A DNA stretch of 10,965 bases, from positions 1 to 10,965 of the forward strand of contig JBLRXD010000143.1 in the NCBI GenBank assembly GCA_047920935.1, read 5' to 3'. How positions within the stretch are numbered: position 1 is the first letter of the stretch; every line of letters starts with the position of its first letter. This stretch comes from UBA7803 sp047920935. GTDB taxonomy: Bacteria; Pseudomonadota; Gammaproteobacteria; Pseudomonadales; Azotimanducaceae. Below the pieces are notes generated by a model. It saw only the letters and a list, made by a program, of their open reading frames with translations. It was not told the DNA's origin and did no database searches. This document shows positions 1-7,629 of this stretch, piece by piece. The position numbers and the translations under genes are program-made.

Positions 1-149
1 CATCCGGCCTACGTGCATCCGGCTGAATTGGCAGGGTAACAGGGGCGCCCAGTTGGCTGCTTCCGTAGGACTACCTAGTTCCGGGGGTGAGCGCAAGTCG
101 CTTTCCCCAGTTCAATGCAGCAGCGCCCGTTGAACACCCATGATAGCAA

Positions 150-174
150 GGCGGCGAACCGGACGTTCGCCGCC
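150..174 (+). promoter_or_regulatory. perfect stem-loop just upstream of the efflux operon
   Basis: A 10-base arm (GGCGGCGAAC, 150-159) is followed by a 5-base loop (CGGAC) and the exact reverse complement (GTTCGCCGCC, 165-174). It ends 12 bases before the purine-rich ribosome binding site of the adaptor gene. No T-run follows, so it is not a typical intrinsic terminator. It could be a 5'-leader structure, the end of an upstream transcript, or an operator. The inverted repeat is certain; its role is inferred. Confidence 0.45.
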
Positions 175-200
175 GCCGACTATCTCCGAGGGTGTGTTCG

Positions 201-1337
201 ATGCAGCAGCGACATGGCGCGCGGCTATGGCGCAACCGCAAGCTCTGGCTGATTGCCGGGATCCTGGCGCTGGTCGCGCTGTGGATCGCCAGCGGCGTGG
301 TGCTGCGCGACGACGCTCCCGACCCTCGGATCCGGCAAGCGCCCGACGGGCACTTTGCGGTGGCTGTGAGGATGTCGCGCGCCCAGCCGGTGGAGCGGGT
401 GCTGGTGCTGCAGGGGGATCTGCAGCCTGATCAGGTGGTGTTGGTGCGCGCGGAGACCCCGGGCCAGGTGGAAACCTGGCACGTGCCCCGGGGGGGCGCG
501 GTAGAGCGCGAGCAATTGCTGGCCGAACTCGAATTGGGGGAGCGCCGCTCGACCCTGCGACAGGCCCAGGCCCGCCTGAACGTGGCCGAGCAGCAGTTGC
601 GCATCACTCAGCAGCTGGCCGAGGAAGGCTACGAGCCGGACATTCAGCTGCAGGTGCGGCGGGCCGAGCTGCAGGCCGCCGAGGCGGATGTGGACGCAAT
701 TCAGCAGGACATTCGGCGTACCCGCATTCGGGCGCCGATTCCGGGTCGGGTCGACCGGCGCATCGCCGACGTTGGCGACTATGTGGCCGCGGGCGGAGAG
801 GTGGCGCAGATCGTCAACAACGATCCGCTGCGGGCCACCGTGCAGGTGCCCCAGCAGGCCATCGGTCGCGTCGCCCTCGGGCAGGCTGCGCGAGTCACCG
901 CGGTGCCGCACGGCCAGGTCGCCGGCGAGGTCACCTATGTCAGCACCCTTGCCGATCCTGCGACCCGGACCTTCCGGGTGGAAGTCGAGGTCCCCAATCC
1001 GCAGCGGCGCTTGCCTGCCGGTACCAGCGTCGAGGTCGAGATACCCACCGAAGAAGTTCTCGCCCACAGGGTTTCGCCCGCCATCCTCGGCCTCGACGAC
1101 CAGGGCCGCGTCGGCGTGAAAACCGTGGACGACAGCGGCCGGGTGGCGTTTTACGAAATCGAACCGGTGCGCGCCGAGCGTGAGGGCATCTGGGTCGCCG
1201 GCCTGCCCGAGCGGGCACGCATCATCACCGTCGGGCAGGGCTTCGTCACCACCGGCGAGCAGGTCTTGGCGCACGATGAACGGGTGCTCCAGGGCCGCCC
1301 GCCAGAGGCCGCCGGCGCGGCGGCGACGGAACGGTGA
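201..1337 (+). CDS. RND efflux periplasmic adaptor subunit (membrane fusion protein)
   Basis: Periplasmic adaptor of a tripartite efflux pump, linking the inner-membrane RND permease to an outer-membrane channel. The 378-residue product has a basic N-terminus and a hydrophobic anchor at about residues 15-34. Two lipoyl half-motifs follow, around 85-110 (TPGQVETWHVPRGG) and 175-205 (IRAPIPGRVDRRIADVGDYV). They flank a coiled-coil hairpin rich in Gln, Glu and Ala at about 112-173. Beta-barrel and membrane-proximal domains come after this. Length is normal for the family. I chose ATG at 201 because CGAGGG (187-192) lies 8 bases upstream; an in-frame GTG at 192 overlaps that site. The stop overlaps the permease start by 4 bases (GTGA), implying translational coupling. 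There is no lipobox cysteine, so it is probably anchored by the N-terminal helix. The substrate cannot be told from sequence. Confidence 0.93.
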   Translation: MQQRHGARLWRNRKLWLIAGILALVALWIASGVVLRDDAPDPRIRQAPDGHFAVAVRMSRAQPVERVLVLQGDLQPDQVVLVRAETPGQVETWHVPRGGAVEREQLLAELELGERRSTLRQAQARLNVAEQQLRITQQLAEEGYEPDIQLQVRRAELQAAEADVDAIQQDIRRTRIRAPIPGRVDRRIADVGDYVAAGGEVAQIVNNDPLRATVQVPQQAIGRVALGQAARVTAVPHGQVAGEVTYVSTLADPATRTFRVEVEVPNPQRRLPAGTSVEVEIPTEEVLAHRVSPAILGLDDQGRVGVKTVDDSGRVAFYEIEPVRAEREGIWVAGLPERARIITVGQGFVTTGEQVLAHDERVLQGRPPEAAGAAATER

Positions 1338-4300
1338 GCGCCATCCTGGCTGGGTTGCTCAGTCGCCGCCGCACCATGTTGCTGATGCTGGCGTTTCTTC
1401 TCACCTCTGGCGCCGTGGCCTATCTGATCGTACCGCGGGCCGCCGCGCCCGACATCGACATACCGATCTTCTTCGTCACCGTTGCCTATCCCGGCGTATC
1501 CGCCATGGACGCGGAGCGTCTGTTGCTGGATCCGCTGGAGCGCGAGCTGCAGCAGCAGCAGGGGCTCGACCAGATGGTCTCCAATGCCGGCGAAGGCTTC
1601 GCGCTGATCCGTCTGGACTTTCTACCCGGCTTCGACAGCCGCCAGGCCATGCTGGACGTGCAGCGCGCGGTGGATATAGCCGCCCCGGAGTTGCCCGCGG
1701 GTGCCGAGCAGCCGGTGGTCAACGAGGTCAATCTCGATCTGTTTCCGATCCTCAGCATTGCCCTGTCGGGGCCGTTCGAGGAGCGTTCGCTGTTGCAGGT
1801 GGCGCGCGACCTGAGTTCGCGACTGGAGCGCATCGACGGTGTGCTGGAAGCCGACATTCGCGGAGAGCGGGACGAGCTGCTGGAGATCGTCGTCGATCCG
1901 ACCATGCTGGAGACCTACCGCATCTCGCTTGGGGAGGTCACGTCGGCCATCGAGCGCAACAATCAGTTGGTGCCGGCAGGCTCGGTACACGCCGGCGCCG
2001 GCCGCATCGGCCTCATCGTCCCCGGCACCATCGAGGGCCGTCAGGACGTGCTCGACACCGCGGTGCGGATGGACGAAGGCACCGTCATCACCGTCGGCGA
2101 CGTGGCCGAGGTGCGGGAGGGTTTCGTCGATCCGGTGGGCTTCTCGCGCATCGACGGCGAACCTGCGCTGACCATTGAAGTGCGCCCGCGCACCGGCGCC
2201 AATGTGCTCGACACGGTAGCTCTCGTCATCGATGTGCTCGAGCAGCAGCGGCAGCGCTGGCCTGCCGGCCTGCGGGTGACGCTGCTGCAGAATCAGGCGG
2301 AGCAGATCGAGGAGGTTCTCAACGATCTGCAGAACACCGTGCTCATCGCCATCATTCTGGTGGCGCTGACGATCATCGCCGCGCTTGGGCTTCGCGCCGC
2401 GCTGCTGGTGGCGGTGGCGGTGCCGGGTGCGTTCCTCACCGGCATTCTCGGGATCTATCTGCTGGGGTTCACGCTCAACATCGTGGTGCTGTTCTCGTTG
2501 ATTCTGGTGGTGGGCATGCTGGTCGACGGCGCCATCGTGGTGGTGGAGCTCGCCGACCGCTACATCAGCCAGGGGGAGGATCGCAGTGTGGCGTTCCTGC
2601 GGGCTGCCCAGCGCATGTCCTGGCCCATCATCAGCGCCATCGGCACCACCATCGCGGTGTTCGTGCCGATGCTTTTCTGGCCGGGGATGGTGGGTGAGTT
2701 CATCGTCTACCTGCCGGCTACCGTCATCGTCACGCTGACGGCGTCGCTGCTGATGGCGCTGGTCTTCGTACCCGCACTCGGGCAGGCGTTCGGGCCGCGC
2801 CGGGCCGGCAGCGAGGAAACCACCCGCCGGCTGGCAGCCGCGGAGGCCGGCGACTTCGCCGCGGCGGGGGCGCTCATCAGCCGCTACGTCGCCGGGCTGC
2901 GGACGCTGTGCGAGCACCCCGGTTGGAGCCTGCTGGGCACCATTGGGTTGGTCATCGGGTTGTACGGCCTCTACAGCCTGTTCGGCCGGGGGGTGGAGTT
3001 CTTTCCTGAGATCGAGCCGGACTTTCTGCAGATTCAGGTTCACGCCCGGGGTGATCTGTCGGTATGGGAGGCCGACCATCTGGTGCGGCAGGTGGAGCAG
3101 CGGGTCACGGGCGTCGACGGCGTGGCTGCACTCAGCACTCAGACCATCGCCGATCAGCAGTTGCGCCTGCAGCAGAACCTGGCCGCCGAGGTGATCGGCG
3201 TGATCCGGCTGGAGCTGGAGCAGTGGCGCTGGCGGCGGCCGGCCCGGCAGATCGCCGCGGAGTTGCGTCAGCGCACGGCCGATCTGCCGGGCCTGGTGAT
3301 GCACGTCCGCGATCAGCAGGCGGGCCCGGTGGCCGGGATGCCCGTGGTGGTGGAATTGAGCGGCGACGACCGCCAGGCGCTGGTTGCCGCCACCGAGCGG
3401 GTGCGCGTCCTGATGGCTGATCTGGGGGGCTTCACCGACATTCAGGACGACCGCCCGTTGCCGGGTGTCGAGCTGCGTCTGCGCGTGAACCGGGAGGAAG
3501 CGGCGCGCTACGGGGCCGATGTGGTGCTGCTCGGTCAGGCCGTACAGATCCTCACTGACGGGGTGCTGCTGGGGGTTTACCGGCCCGAGCACAGCGATCA
3601 GGAAGTAGACATCCGCATGCGGTATCCCATGGAAGACCGCAACATGGCAGCGCTCGGACGTCTGCGGGTGCCGACGCCGGTGGGGTTGGTGCCAATCATG
3701 AACTTCGTGACGATGGAGCCCGCGCCCGGCACGGGGCTGATCATGCGGGTCGACGGTCGTCCCGCCTATCGCGTCGAGGCGGATGTTGCCGGCGGCCTGT
3801 TGGTCACGGATCAGCTGGGACGGTTGCAGCAGGCGCTGCAGCGCGTCGACTTGCCTGACGGCTTGGAGGTCCGGTTCCGGGGCCAGGCCGAAGACCAGGC
3901 GGAGGCGGGGACGTTCCTGCTGATTGCCTTTGCGGCCTCGGTGTTTCTGATGTTCATGATCCTCGTGACTCAGTTCAACAGTCTGCTGCAGGCCGCGTTG
4001 GTGATGTCCGCCATCGTGTTTTCCACCAGCGGCGTGCTGCTGGGCCTGCTGGTGCGCCTCGAGCCGTTCAATCTGGTGATGAGCGGTATCGGCGTGCTCG
4101 CCCTGGCCGGCATCGTGGTCAACAACAACATTGTGCTCATAGATACCTACAACCAGCTGCGTAGGAGTGGCATCTACCCCCTGGATGCGGCGCTGCGCTC
4201 CGGCGCCCAGCGCGCGCGACCGGTGACGCTGACTGCCATCACCACGATCTTCGGGCTGACGCCGATGATGCTGGGGCTGACCGTCAACCTGGTGGAGCGC

Positions 4301-4459
4301 GATGTCTACTTCGGCGCCCCGGCGACGCAGTACTGGGTGGCGCTCGCCACCGCCATCGTCGGTGGGTTGGCCGTCGCCACGCCGCTGACGTTGCTGTTCA
4401 CCCCGGCCATGCTGGTGTGGATGGATCGTCGCCCCGGCGAGGCAGGAGCGAAATCATGA
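1334..4459 (+). CDS. efflux RND transporter permease (HAE1/AcrB-like)
   Basis: Inner-membrane proton-driven efflux permease of 1041 residues, the usual full length. The layout is classical: TM1 near residues 13-33, a large periplasmic loop to about 334, TM2-TM6 to about 485, a cytoplasmic linker, TM7 near 530-550, a second periplasmic loop to about 858, and TM8-TM12 to the C-terminus. In TM4 the proton-relay motif reads LVDGAIVVVE (396-405). The Asp matching AcrB D407 is present (D398), but the D408 position is Gly (G399). In TM10 the position matching AcrB K940 is Asn (N930, in VVNNNIVLID). It starts with GTG, overlapping the adaptor stop, and its own stop overlaps the next start (ATGA at 4456-4459). 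The periplasmic domains are too divergent for me to assign a substrate. It belongs to the hydrophobe/amphiphile (drug-type) branch rather than the heavy-metal branch on overall motifs. Confidence 0.94.
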   Translation: MSAILAGLLSRRRTMLLMLAFLLTSGAVAYLIVPRAAAPDIDIPIFFVTVAYPGVSAMDAERLLLDPLERELQQQQGLDQMVSNAGEGFALIRLDFLPGFDSRQAMLDVQRAVDIAAPELPAGAEQPVVNEVNLDLFPILSIALSGPFEERSLLQVARDLSSRLERIDGVLEADIRGERDELLEIVVDPTMLETYRISLGEVTSAIERNNQLVPAGSVHAGAGRIGLIVPGTIEGRQDVLDTAVRMDEGTVITVGDVAEVREGFVDPVGFSRIDGEPALTIEVRPRTGANVLDTVALVIDVLEQQRQRWPAGLRVTLLQNQAEQIEEVLNDLQNTVLIAIILVALTIIAALGLRAALLVAVAVPGAFLTGILGIYLLGFTLNIVVLFSLILVVGMLVDGAIVVVELADRYISQGEDRSVAFLRAAQRMSWPIISAIGTTIAVFVPMLFWPGMVGEFIVYLPATVIVTLTASLLMALVFVPALGQAFGPRRAGSEETTRRLAAAEAGDFAAAGALISRYVAGLRTLCEHPGWSLLGTIGLVIGLYGLYSLFGRGVEFFPEIEPDFLQIQVHARGDLSVWEADHLVRQVEQRVTGVDGVAALSTQTIADQQLRLQQNLAAEVIGVIRLELEQWRWRRPARQIAAELRQRTADLPGLVMHVRDQQAGPVAGMPVVVELSGDDRQALVAATERVRVLMADLGGFTDIQDDRPLPGVELRLRVNREEAARYGADVVLLGQAVQILTDGVLLGVYRPEHSDQEVDIRMRYPMEDRNMAALGRLRVPTPVGLVPIMNFVTMEPAPGTGLIMRVDGRPAYRVEADVAGGLLVTDQLGRLQQALQRVDLPDGLEVRFRGQAEDQAEAGTFLLIAFAASVFLMFMILVTQFNSLLQAALVMSAIVFSTSGVLLGLLVRLEPFNLVMSGIGVLALAGIVVNNNIVLIDTYNQLRRSGIYPLDAALRSGAQRARPVTLTAITTIFGLTPMMLGLTVNLVERDVYFGAPATQYWVALATAIVGGLAVATPLTLLFTPAMLVWMDRRPGEAGAKS
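4444..4448 (+). promoter_or_regulatory. ribosome binding site of the truncated outer-membrane factor
   Basis: AGGAG lies 7 bases before the ATG at 4456, inside the last codons of the permease gene. This well-spaced site fixes the start and shows that the original translation start of the third operon gene survives, although most of that gene is missing. Confidence 0.6.
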
Positions 4460-4713
4460 AAGGATACTCAGTGTTGGGAGCGCCCAGGCTGGCGGAGGAG
4501 TCGACCCAACGGGGCTTGGAGCTCGGTCAGCGCACGGCGCTGGATCTGCTCAACGTGCAGCGCGAGCGCTTTCAGGTGGAACGCAATCTGTTTGCCATCC
4601 GCTACGACTACCTGCTCGGCTACCTCCAGCTGCGCGCGGCCACCGGAGAGCCGCTCGACGAGGCCTTGGAGGACGTGAACCGGCTGCTCTACAGGCCCCG
4701 CGCGGGCCGCTGA
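4456..4713 (+). pseudogene. TolC-family outer-membrane efflux protein, internally deleted remnant
   Basis: An 85-residue open frame that overlaps the permease stop by 4 bases (ATGA). Residues 1-8 (MKGYSVLG) look like the start of a signal peptide. From about residue 9 the sequence is the C-terminal helical part of a TolC-family protein: a Leu-Glu-Leu-Gly-Gln-Arg-Thr-Ala-Leu-Asp-Leu-Leu-Asn stretch (27-39), then RYDYLLGYLQL (55-65), a Gly-Glu-Pro-Leu turn and a closing VNRLL segment. This matches the end of TolC repeats, with the G-x-R-T-x-x-D-[VL]-L motif followed by RY-[DN]-YL. Full-length family members are roughly 420-480 residues, so about 350 residues are missing, including the beta-barrel strands and most of the tunnel helices. 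The frame is open and has a good ribosome binding site, so a small protein could be made, but it could not form a channel. A real deletion and an assembly collapse remain equally possible. Confidence 0.8.
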
Positions 4714-4729
4714 CGCAAGCGCCCCGGCG

Positions 4730-4846
4730 CTAGAAGAACACGCCCAGCAGCCAGAACAGCAGCACGAAGATGATGATGGTGGAGATGCAGCCGCCGCCGA
4801 GTTTGCTGGCCCCCCAGCCGGCGAGAAGTCCTTTGAATAAGGCCAT
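4730..4846 (-). CDS. small single-span membrane protein (38 aa, unknown function)
   Basis: A short gene on the reverse strand. The product begins MALFKGLLAGWGASKLGGGC and continues ISTIIIFVLLFWLLGVFF, ending in TAG. An amphipathic or basic N-terminal half with a Gly-rich turn (LGGGC, 16-20) precedes one hydrophobic span (about 21-38) that runs to the C-terminus. AGGGG (4854-4858) lies 7 bases upstream of the ATG, a well-placed ribosome binding site, and codon choice matches the neighbouring genes. I recall similar tiny proteins (MxLxKGLLAGWxxxKLGGGC-type) annotated as hypothetical in gammaproteobacteria, but I cannot confirm this here. It converges on the efflux operon, with 16 bases between the stops, and may be separate from the acyl-CoA dehydrogenase operon upstream. 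The cysteine at residue 20 is not in a lipobox. Function is unknown. Confidence 0.72.
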   Translation of the reverse strand: MALFKGLLAGWGASKLGGGCISTIIIFVLLFWLLGVFF

Positions 4847-4941
4847 CGGTTATCCCCTGATAGGACGATGTCTGGGCGCAGCGGTGCTACACCGATACCA
4901 AGTCAGGTTGCCGAGCACGAGACGTGCCAATCGGGGATGGC

Positions 4942-4986
4942 CGCGGTCTGCGGACCGCGATTGCCGCTCGTCAGGCAATCGCGGTC
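4942..4986. other. overlapping inverted repeats downstream of the acyl-CoA dehydrogenase gene
   Basis: Two alternative stem-loops share one arm. The longer has a 13-base perfect stem (GACCGCGATTGCC at 4953-4965 with GGCAATCGCGGTC at 4974-4986) and an 8-base loop. The shorter pairs CGCGGTC (4942-4948) with GACCGCG (4953-4959) across a 4-base loop. CGCGGTC therefore occurs twice (4942-4948 and 4980-4986), competing for the same partner. The long stem starts 22 bases after the stop of the acyl-CoA dehydrogenase gene on the reverse strand, where a terminator is expected, but no T-run follows on either strand. A transcript-end stabiliser, a factor-dependent terminator or a REP-like element would all fit. 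Confidence 0.5.
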
Positions 4987-5008
4987 GGGAGATCGCTACT
5001 TCAGAGGA

Positions 5009-6244
5009 TCAGAGCAGATCGCCGCCGCAGGCGCCGGCCGTGGTGCCGGTGGCCTTGAACGCCTTGATGACGTTGCGCCCGGTGGTCCACCGGTGGACTT
5101 CGTCCGGGCCGTCCACCAGCCGTTGGGACCGGATGTGGGTATACCAGGCGGCCAGCGGGGTATCGCGCGAGTAGCCCAGTGCGCCGTGCAGCTGAATGGC
5201 GGTGTCGACCACCTTGTGCACCATGTTCGCCAGGAACACCTTGGCGATGCCGTTCTCCTGGCGGATGTCGAGCTTGTTCTCGGCCTTGTAGGCGATGTGC
5301 AGCAGCATCAGCCGTGCGATGTACAGCTGACTGGCGCACTCGGCCAGCATGAACTGCACCGCCTGGCGCTCGTCGAGGCCCTTGCCGAAAGTCGTGCGGC
5401 TGGTGACGTGGGCGGTGGCCATGTCGAGCGCCCGCTGGGCCATGGCGACGTTGTGCATGCCATGCCGCAGGCGCCCGTACGCCAGTCGGTGCTGGCCCAT
5501 GTTGAAGCCGTTGCCTTCGCCGCCGAGCAGGTTTTCCGCCGGCACTTCGAGGTTGTTGATCTGCACTTCGGCGTGGCCGCCACCGAGAATGTGGGACAGC
5601 GGCCCTTCGAGCGCCATGGTCGGAATGTCACGCACGATCTTGTAGCCGGGGTTCGGCAACTCGACGATGAAGGTCGAGAACTGCTGATGCCGGGGCGCGT
5701 CGGGATCGGTCTTCGCCATCACCACGGCGATGTCGGCCACGCTTGCCGCGGAAGAGAACCACTTCTCGCCGTTCAGCAGGTATTGGTCGTTACCGACCCG
5801 CTCGGCGCGGGTCTGCATGCCGGTGGCGTCGGCGCCGGCGGCCTTTTCGGTCATGGAATAGCAGATGCGCTTCTCGCCGTTGAGCAACGGCTTGAGGAAC
5901 TTTTCTTTCTGGAACGGCGTGCCGTGCTCGAGCAACGTCAGCATAGTGGCGTCGTCGGGGCCTTGGGTGTTCATCGACAGCGCGCCCAGGTAGCTTTCGC
6001 CGAGCTCCATCTGCACCAGGGCATTCGCCAGTGGGCCCAGGCCCATGCCGCCGTGCTCCTTGGGGATGAACGGGCACCACAGCCCCTGGCTGCGGGCCTT
6101 GGCGCGCAGTTCCGCCAGCAGGGGTTTGTACTCTTCGCCGGCAAGCAGTCGCTTCTCGGCGGGGATGCACTCGTCGTGCACCCATTGACGCACCCGTTCC
6201 CGGACGGCTTTGGCTTCGGCTGGAATATCGAAATCGATCGCCAT
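5009..6244 (-). CDS. acyl-CoA dehydrogenase (ACAD10/11-like)
   Basis: FAD-dependent dehydrogenase predicted to introduce an alpha-beta double bond into an acyl-CoA and pass electrons to ETF. The 411-residue length is normal. The N-terminal helical domain occupies about residues 1-125. The middle beta-domain carries the flavin/substrate motif MTEKAAGAD (131-139) and LNGEKWFSSA (157-166). The C-terminal helical domain has TTFGKGLDERQAVQFMLAE and QLHGALGYSRD (351-361). Near the end, VDGPDEVHR puts Asp378 where many family members have the catalytic Glu of the Glu-Gly-Thr motif. This form is familiar from ACAD10/11-type enzymes, which act on long or branched chains; the chain length here is unknown. 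AGAGAGGG (6253-6260) lies 8 bases before the ATG. It is the third gene of a probable operon, 43 bases after the flavoprotein stop. Confidence 0.93.
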   Translation of the reverse strand: MAIDFDIPAEAKAVRERVRQWVHDECIPAEKRLLAGEEYKPLLAELRAKARSQGLWCPFIPKEHGGMGLGPLANALVQMELGESYLGALSMNTQGPDDATMLTLLEHGTPFQKEKFLKPLLNGEKRICYSMTEKAAGADATGMQTRAERVGNDQYLLNGEKWFSSAASVADIAVVMAKTDPDAPRHQQFSTFIVELPNPGYKIVRDIPTMALEGPLSHILGGGHAEVQINNLEVPAENLLGGEGNGFNMGQHRLAYGRLRHGMHNVAMAQRALDMATAHVTSRTTFGKGLDERQAVQFMLAECASQLYIARLMLLHIAYKAENKLDIRQENGIAKVFLANMVHKVVDTAIQLHGALGYSRDTPLAAWYTHIRSQRLVDGPDEVHRWTTGRNVIKAFKATGTTAGACGGDLL

Positions 6245-6287
6245 GTAGTTATCCCTCTCTTGGTTTGGTTGTTGGTCTCATCTTGAG

Positions 6288-7619
6288 CTATTCCGAGCCC
6301 GGAGCCAAATGCACGCTCGCGTCGGGCGGCCGGCTGCGCTCGCGGTGCTGCAGCCAGGCGGCCGCGCCCTGTCCGGCGGCGCGGCCGGTGGCCAGGCAGG
6401 CGGTGAGCAGGTAACCGCCGGTGGGCGCTTCCCAGTCGAGCATCTCACCTGCCGCGAACAGGCCTGGGGCCTTGCGCAGCATGAAGTGGTGGTCGAGCTC
6501 GCCCAGGGCCACGCCGCCCGCGCTGCTGATGGCCTCGGCGATGGGGCGAGGGCCGTGGAGGTGCAGTGGCAGCGCCTTGATGAGGGCGGCCAGGCGCGCC
6601 GGATCGGCCGCAGCCGCGGCGTCGAGCCGTTCCCGCAGCAGCGCCGCCTTGACGCCGGTAAGGCCGGCGGCCTTGCGCAGCCGGGTCGCCAGGCTGGCCT
6701 TGCCGCGGGGGCGCGACAGTGCTTCGGTCAGCTGCGCTTCGCTGCGATCGGGGCTGAGGTCCAGGCTCAGCAGAGCGCTGCCGCGAGCCGCGGTTTCCTC
6801 CCGCAGGGCGCCTGCCAGCGCGTACACGGCGCTGCCCTCGATGCCCGTCGCGGTAACGACGAAGTCGCCGCGCACCGTGTGGCCGGCGAACGACAGCGCC
6901 ACGGATTTCACCGGGGTGCCTGCGAAGGTCTGGCTGAGATGAGGGCTCCAGTGCACGTCGAAGCCGCAATTGGCGGCGCGCAGCGGCGCGATCTCCACGC
7001 CCAGGTCGGCGAGCAGGGAGGTCCAGGCGCCGGTGCTGCCCAGGCGGGGCCAGCTGGCGCCACCCAAGGCCAGGATGGTGGCATCGGCGTCGAACCGGTA
7101 GGGGCCGCTCGGGGTGTCGAAAGCCAGGGCGCGGTGGGCGTTGGCTGCCGACTGCGACTCCTCGGCAGTTTGCCAGCCAACCCAGCGGTGACGTGGGTGG
7201 AAAGCCACGCTGGCGTCGCGCAGCCGGGCGATCCAGGCGCGCAACAGCGGCGAGGTCTTCATGGCGGTGGGAAACACGCGCCCCGAGCTGCCGACGAAGG
7301 TGTCGATCCCCAGACCGGCAGCCCAACTGCGGATCTCATCGGGCAGAAAACGGCGCAGGGCCGGTTCGAGCGCCTCGCGGGCCGCACCGAAGCGGCCGAG
7401 GAAACGCTCGAGGTCTTCGGCGTGGGTGAGGTTGAGCCCGCTCTTGCCGGCGAGCAGGAACTTGCGCCCCAGCGAGGGCATGGCGTCGAACACGTGCACG
7501 CGTGCCTGTGCGGCGAGCGCTTCCGCGGCGGCGAGCCCGGCGGGGCCTCCGCCGATGACGGCGACGGTGGGCCTGCCGTCGAGGCCGGCCTTGTCATTCT
7601 GGTCGGCATCATGGTTCAT
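6288..7619 (-). CDS. FAD-dependent oxidoreductase, HI0933/TIGR03862-type flavoprotein
   Basis: Predicted FAD-binding oxidoreductase of 443 residues with no defined substrate. The dinucleotide-binding motif is VIGGGPAGLAAAE (21-33), followed by the family signature GRKFLLAGKSGLNLTH (51-66). At the C-terminus is a second flavin-contact segment, EMLDWEAPTGGYLLTACLATGRAAG. These motifs place it in the HI0933/BaiN-like superfamily, most like the TIGR03862 subgroup, where the segment reads AGKxGLNLTH instead of SGxGRCNxTN. I start at ATG 7619, just before the Rossmann motif. A longer frame to 7754 exists, but its extra 45 residues lie inside the upstream VOC gene and look non-coding. The start is 10 bases after the VOC stop with only a weak ribosome binding site, suggesting translational coupling. 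Confidence 0.88.
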   Translation of the reverse strand: MNHDADQNDKAGLDGRPTVAVIGGGPAGLAAAEALAAQARVHVFDAMPSLGRKFLLAGKSGLNLTHAEDLERFLGRFGAAREALEPALRRFLPDEIRSWAAGLGIDTFVGSSGRVFPTAMKTSPLLRAWIARLRDASVAFHPRHRWVGWQTAEESQSAANAHRALAFDTPSGPYRFDADATILALGGASWPRLGSTGAWTSLLADLGVEIAPLRAANCGFDVHWSPHLSQTFAGTPVKSVALSFAGHTVRGDFVVTATGIEGSAVYALAGALREETAARGSALLSLDLSPDRSEAQLTEALSRPRGKASLATRLRKAAGLTGVKAALLRERLDAAAAADPARLAALIKALPLHLHGPRPIAEAISSAGGVALGELDHHFMLRKAPGLFAAGEMLDWEAPTGGYLLTACLATGRAAGQGAAAWLQHRERSRPPDASVHLAPGSE

Positions 7620-7629
7620 GGCGGGCCGT

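Noticed and set aside
1..23. Short direct repeat CATCCGGC at 1-8 and 16-23
   Set aside because: Eight bases repeated once at the window edge is too short to call a repeat element in G+C-rich DNA.
66..110. TAGG-ACTA-CCTA inverted tetramers (66-77) and an imperfect GGGG/CCCC hairpin (83-108) before the efflux operon
   Set aside because: The arms are short or contain a mismatch, wobble pairs and a bulge. They may be regulatory, but nothing beyond chance can be claimed.
225..1274. Reverse-strand open frame of about 349 residues opposite the adaptor gene
   Set aside because: Composition is typical of antisense frames in G+C-rich genes, with no family motif; the forward frame encodes a clear periplasmic adaptor.
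1622..3592. Reverse-strand open frame of about 656 residues inside the permease gene
   Set aside because: It is rich in His, Gln, Arg and Asp with no recognisable domain, and lies opposite the well-conserved RND permease. It is an open frame caused by G+C-rich codon bias.
4770..5174. Forward frame of about 134 residues over the small membrane protein and spacer
   Set aside because: It has no ribosome binding site or motif and overlaps the better supported reverse-strand 38-residue gene and the end of the acyl-CoA dehydrogenase gene.
4868..6286. Forward frame of about 472 residues across the acyl-CoA dehydrogenase gene
   Set aside because: Antisense to a full-length conserved enzyme, rich in His, Val, Gly and Gln without motifs.
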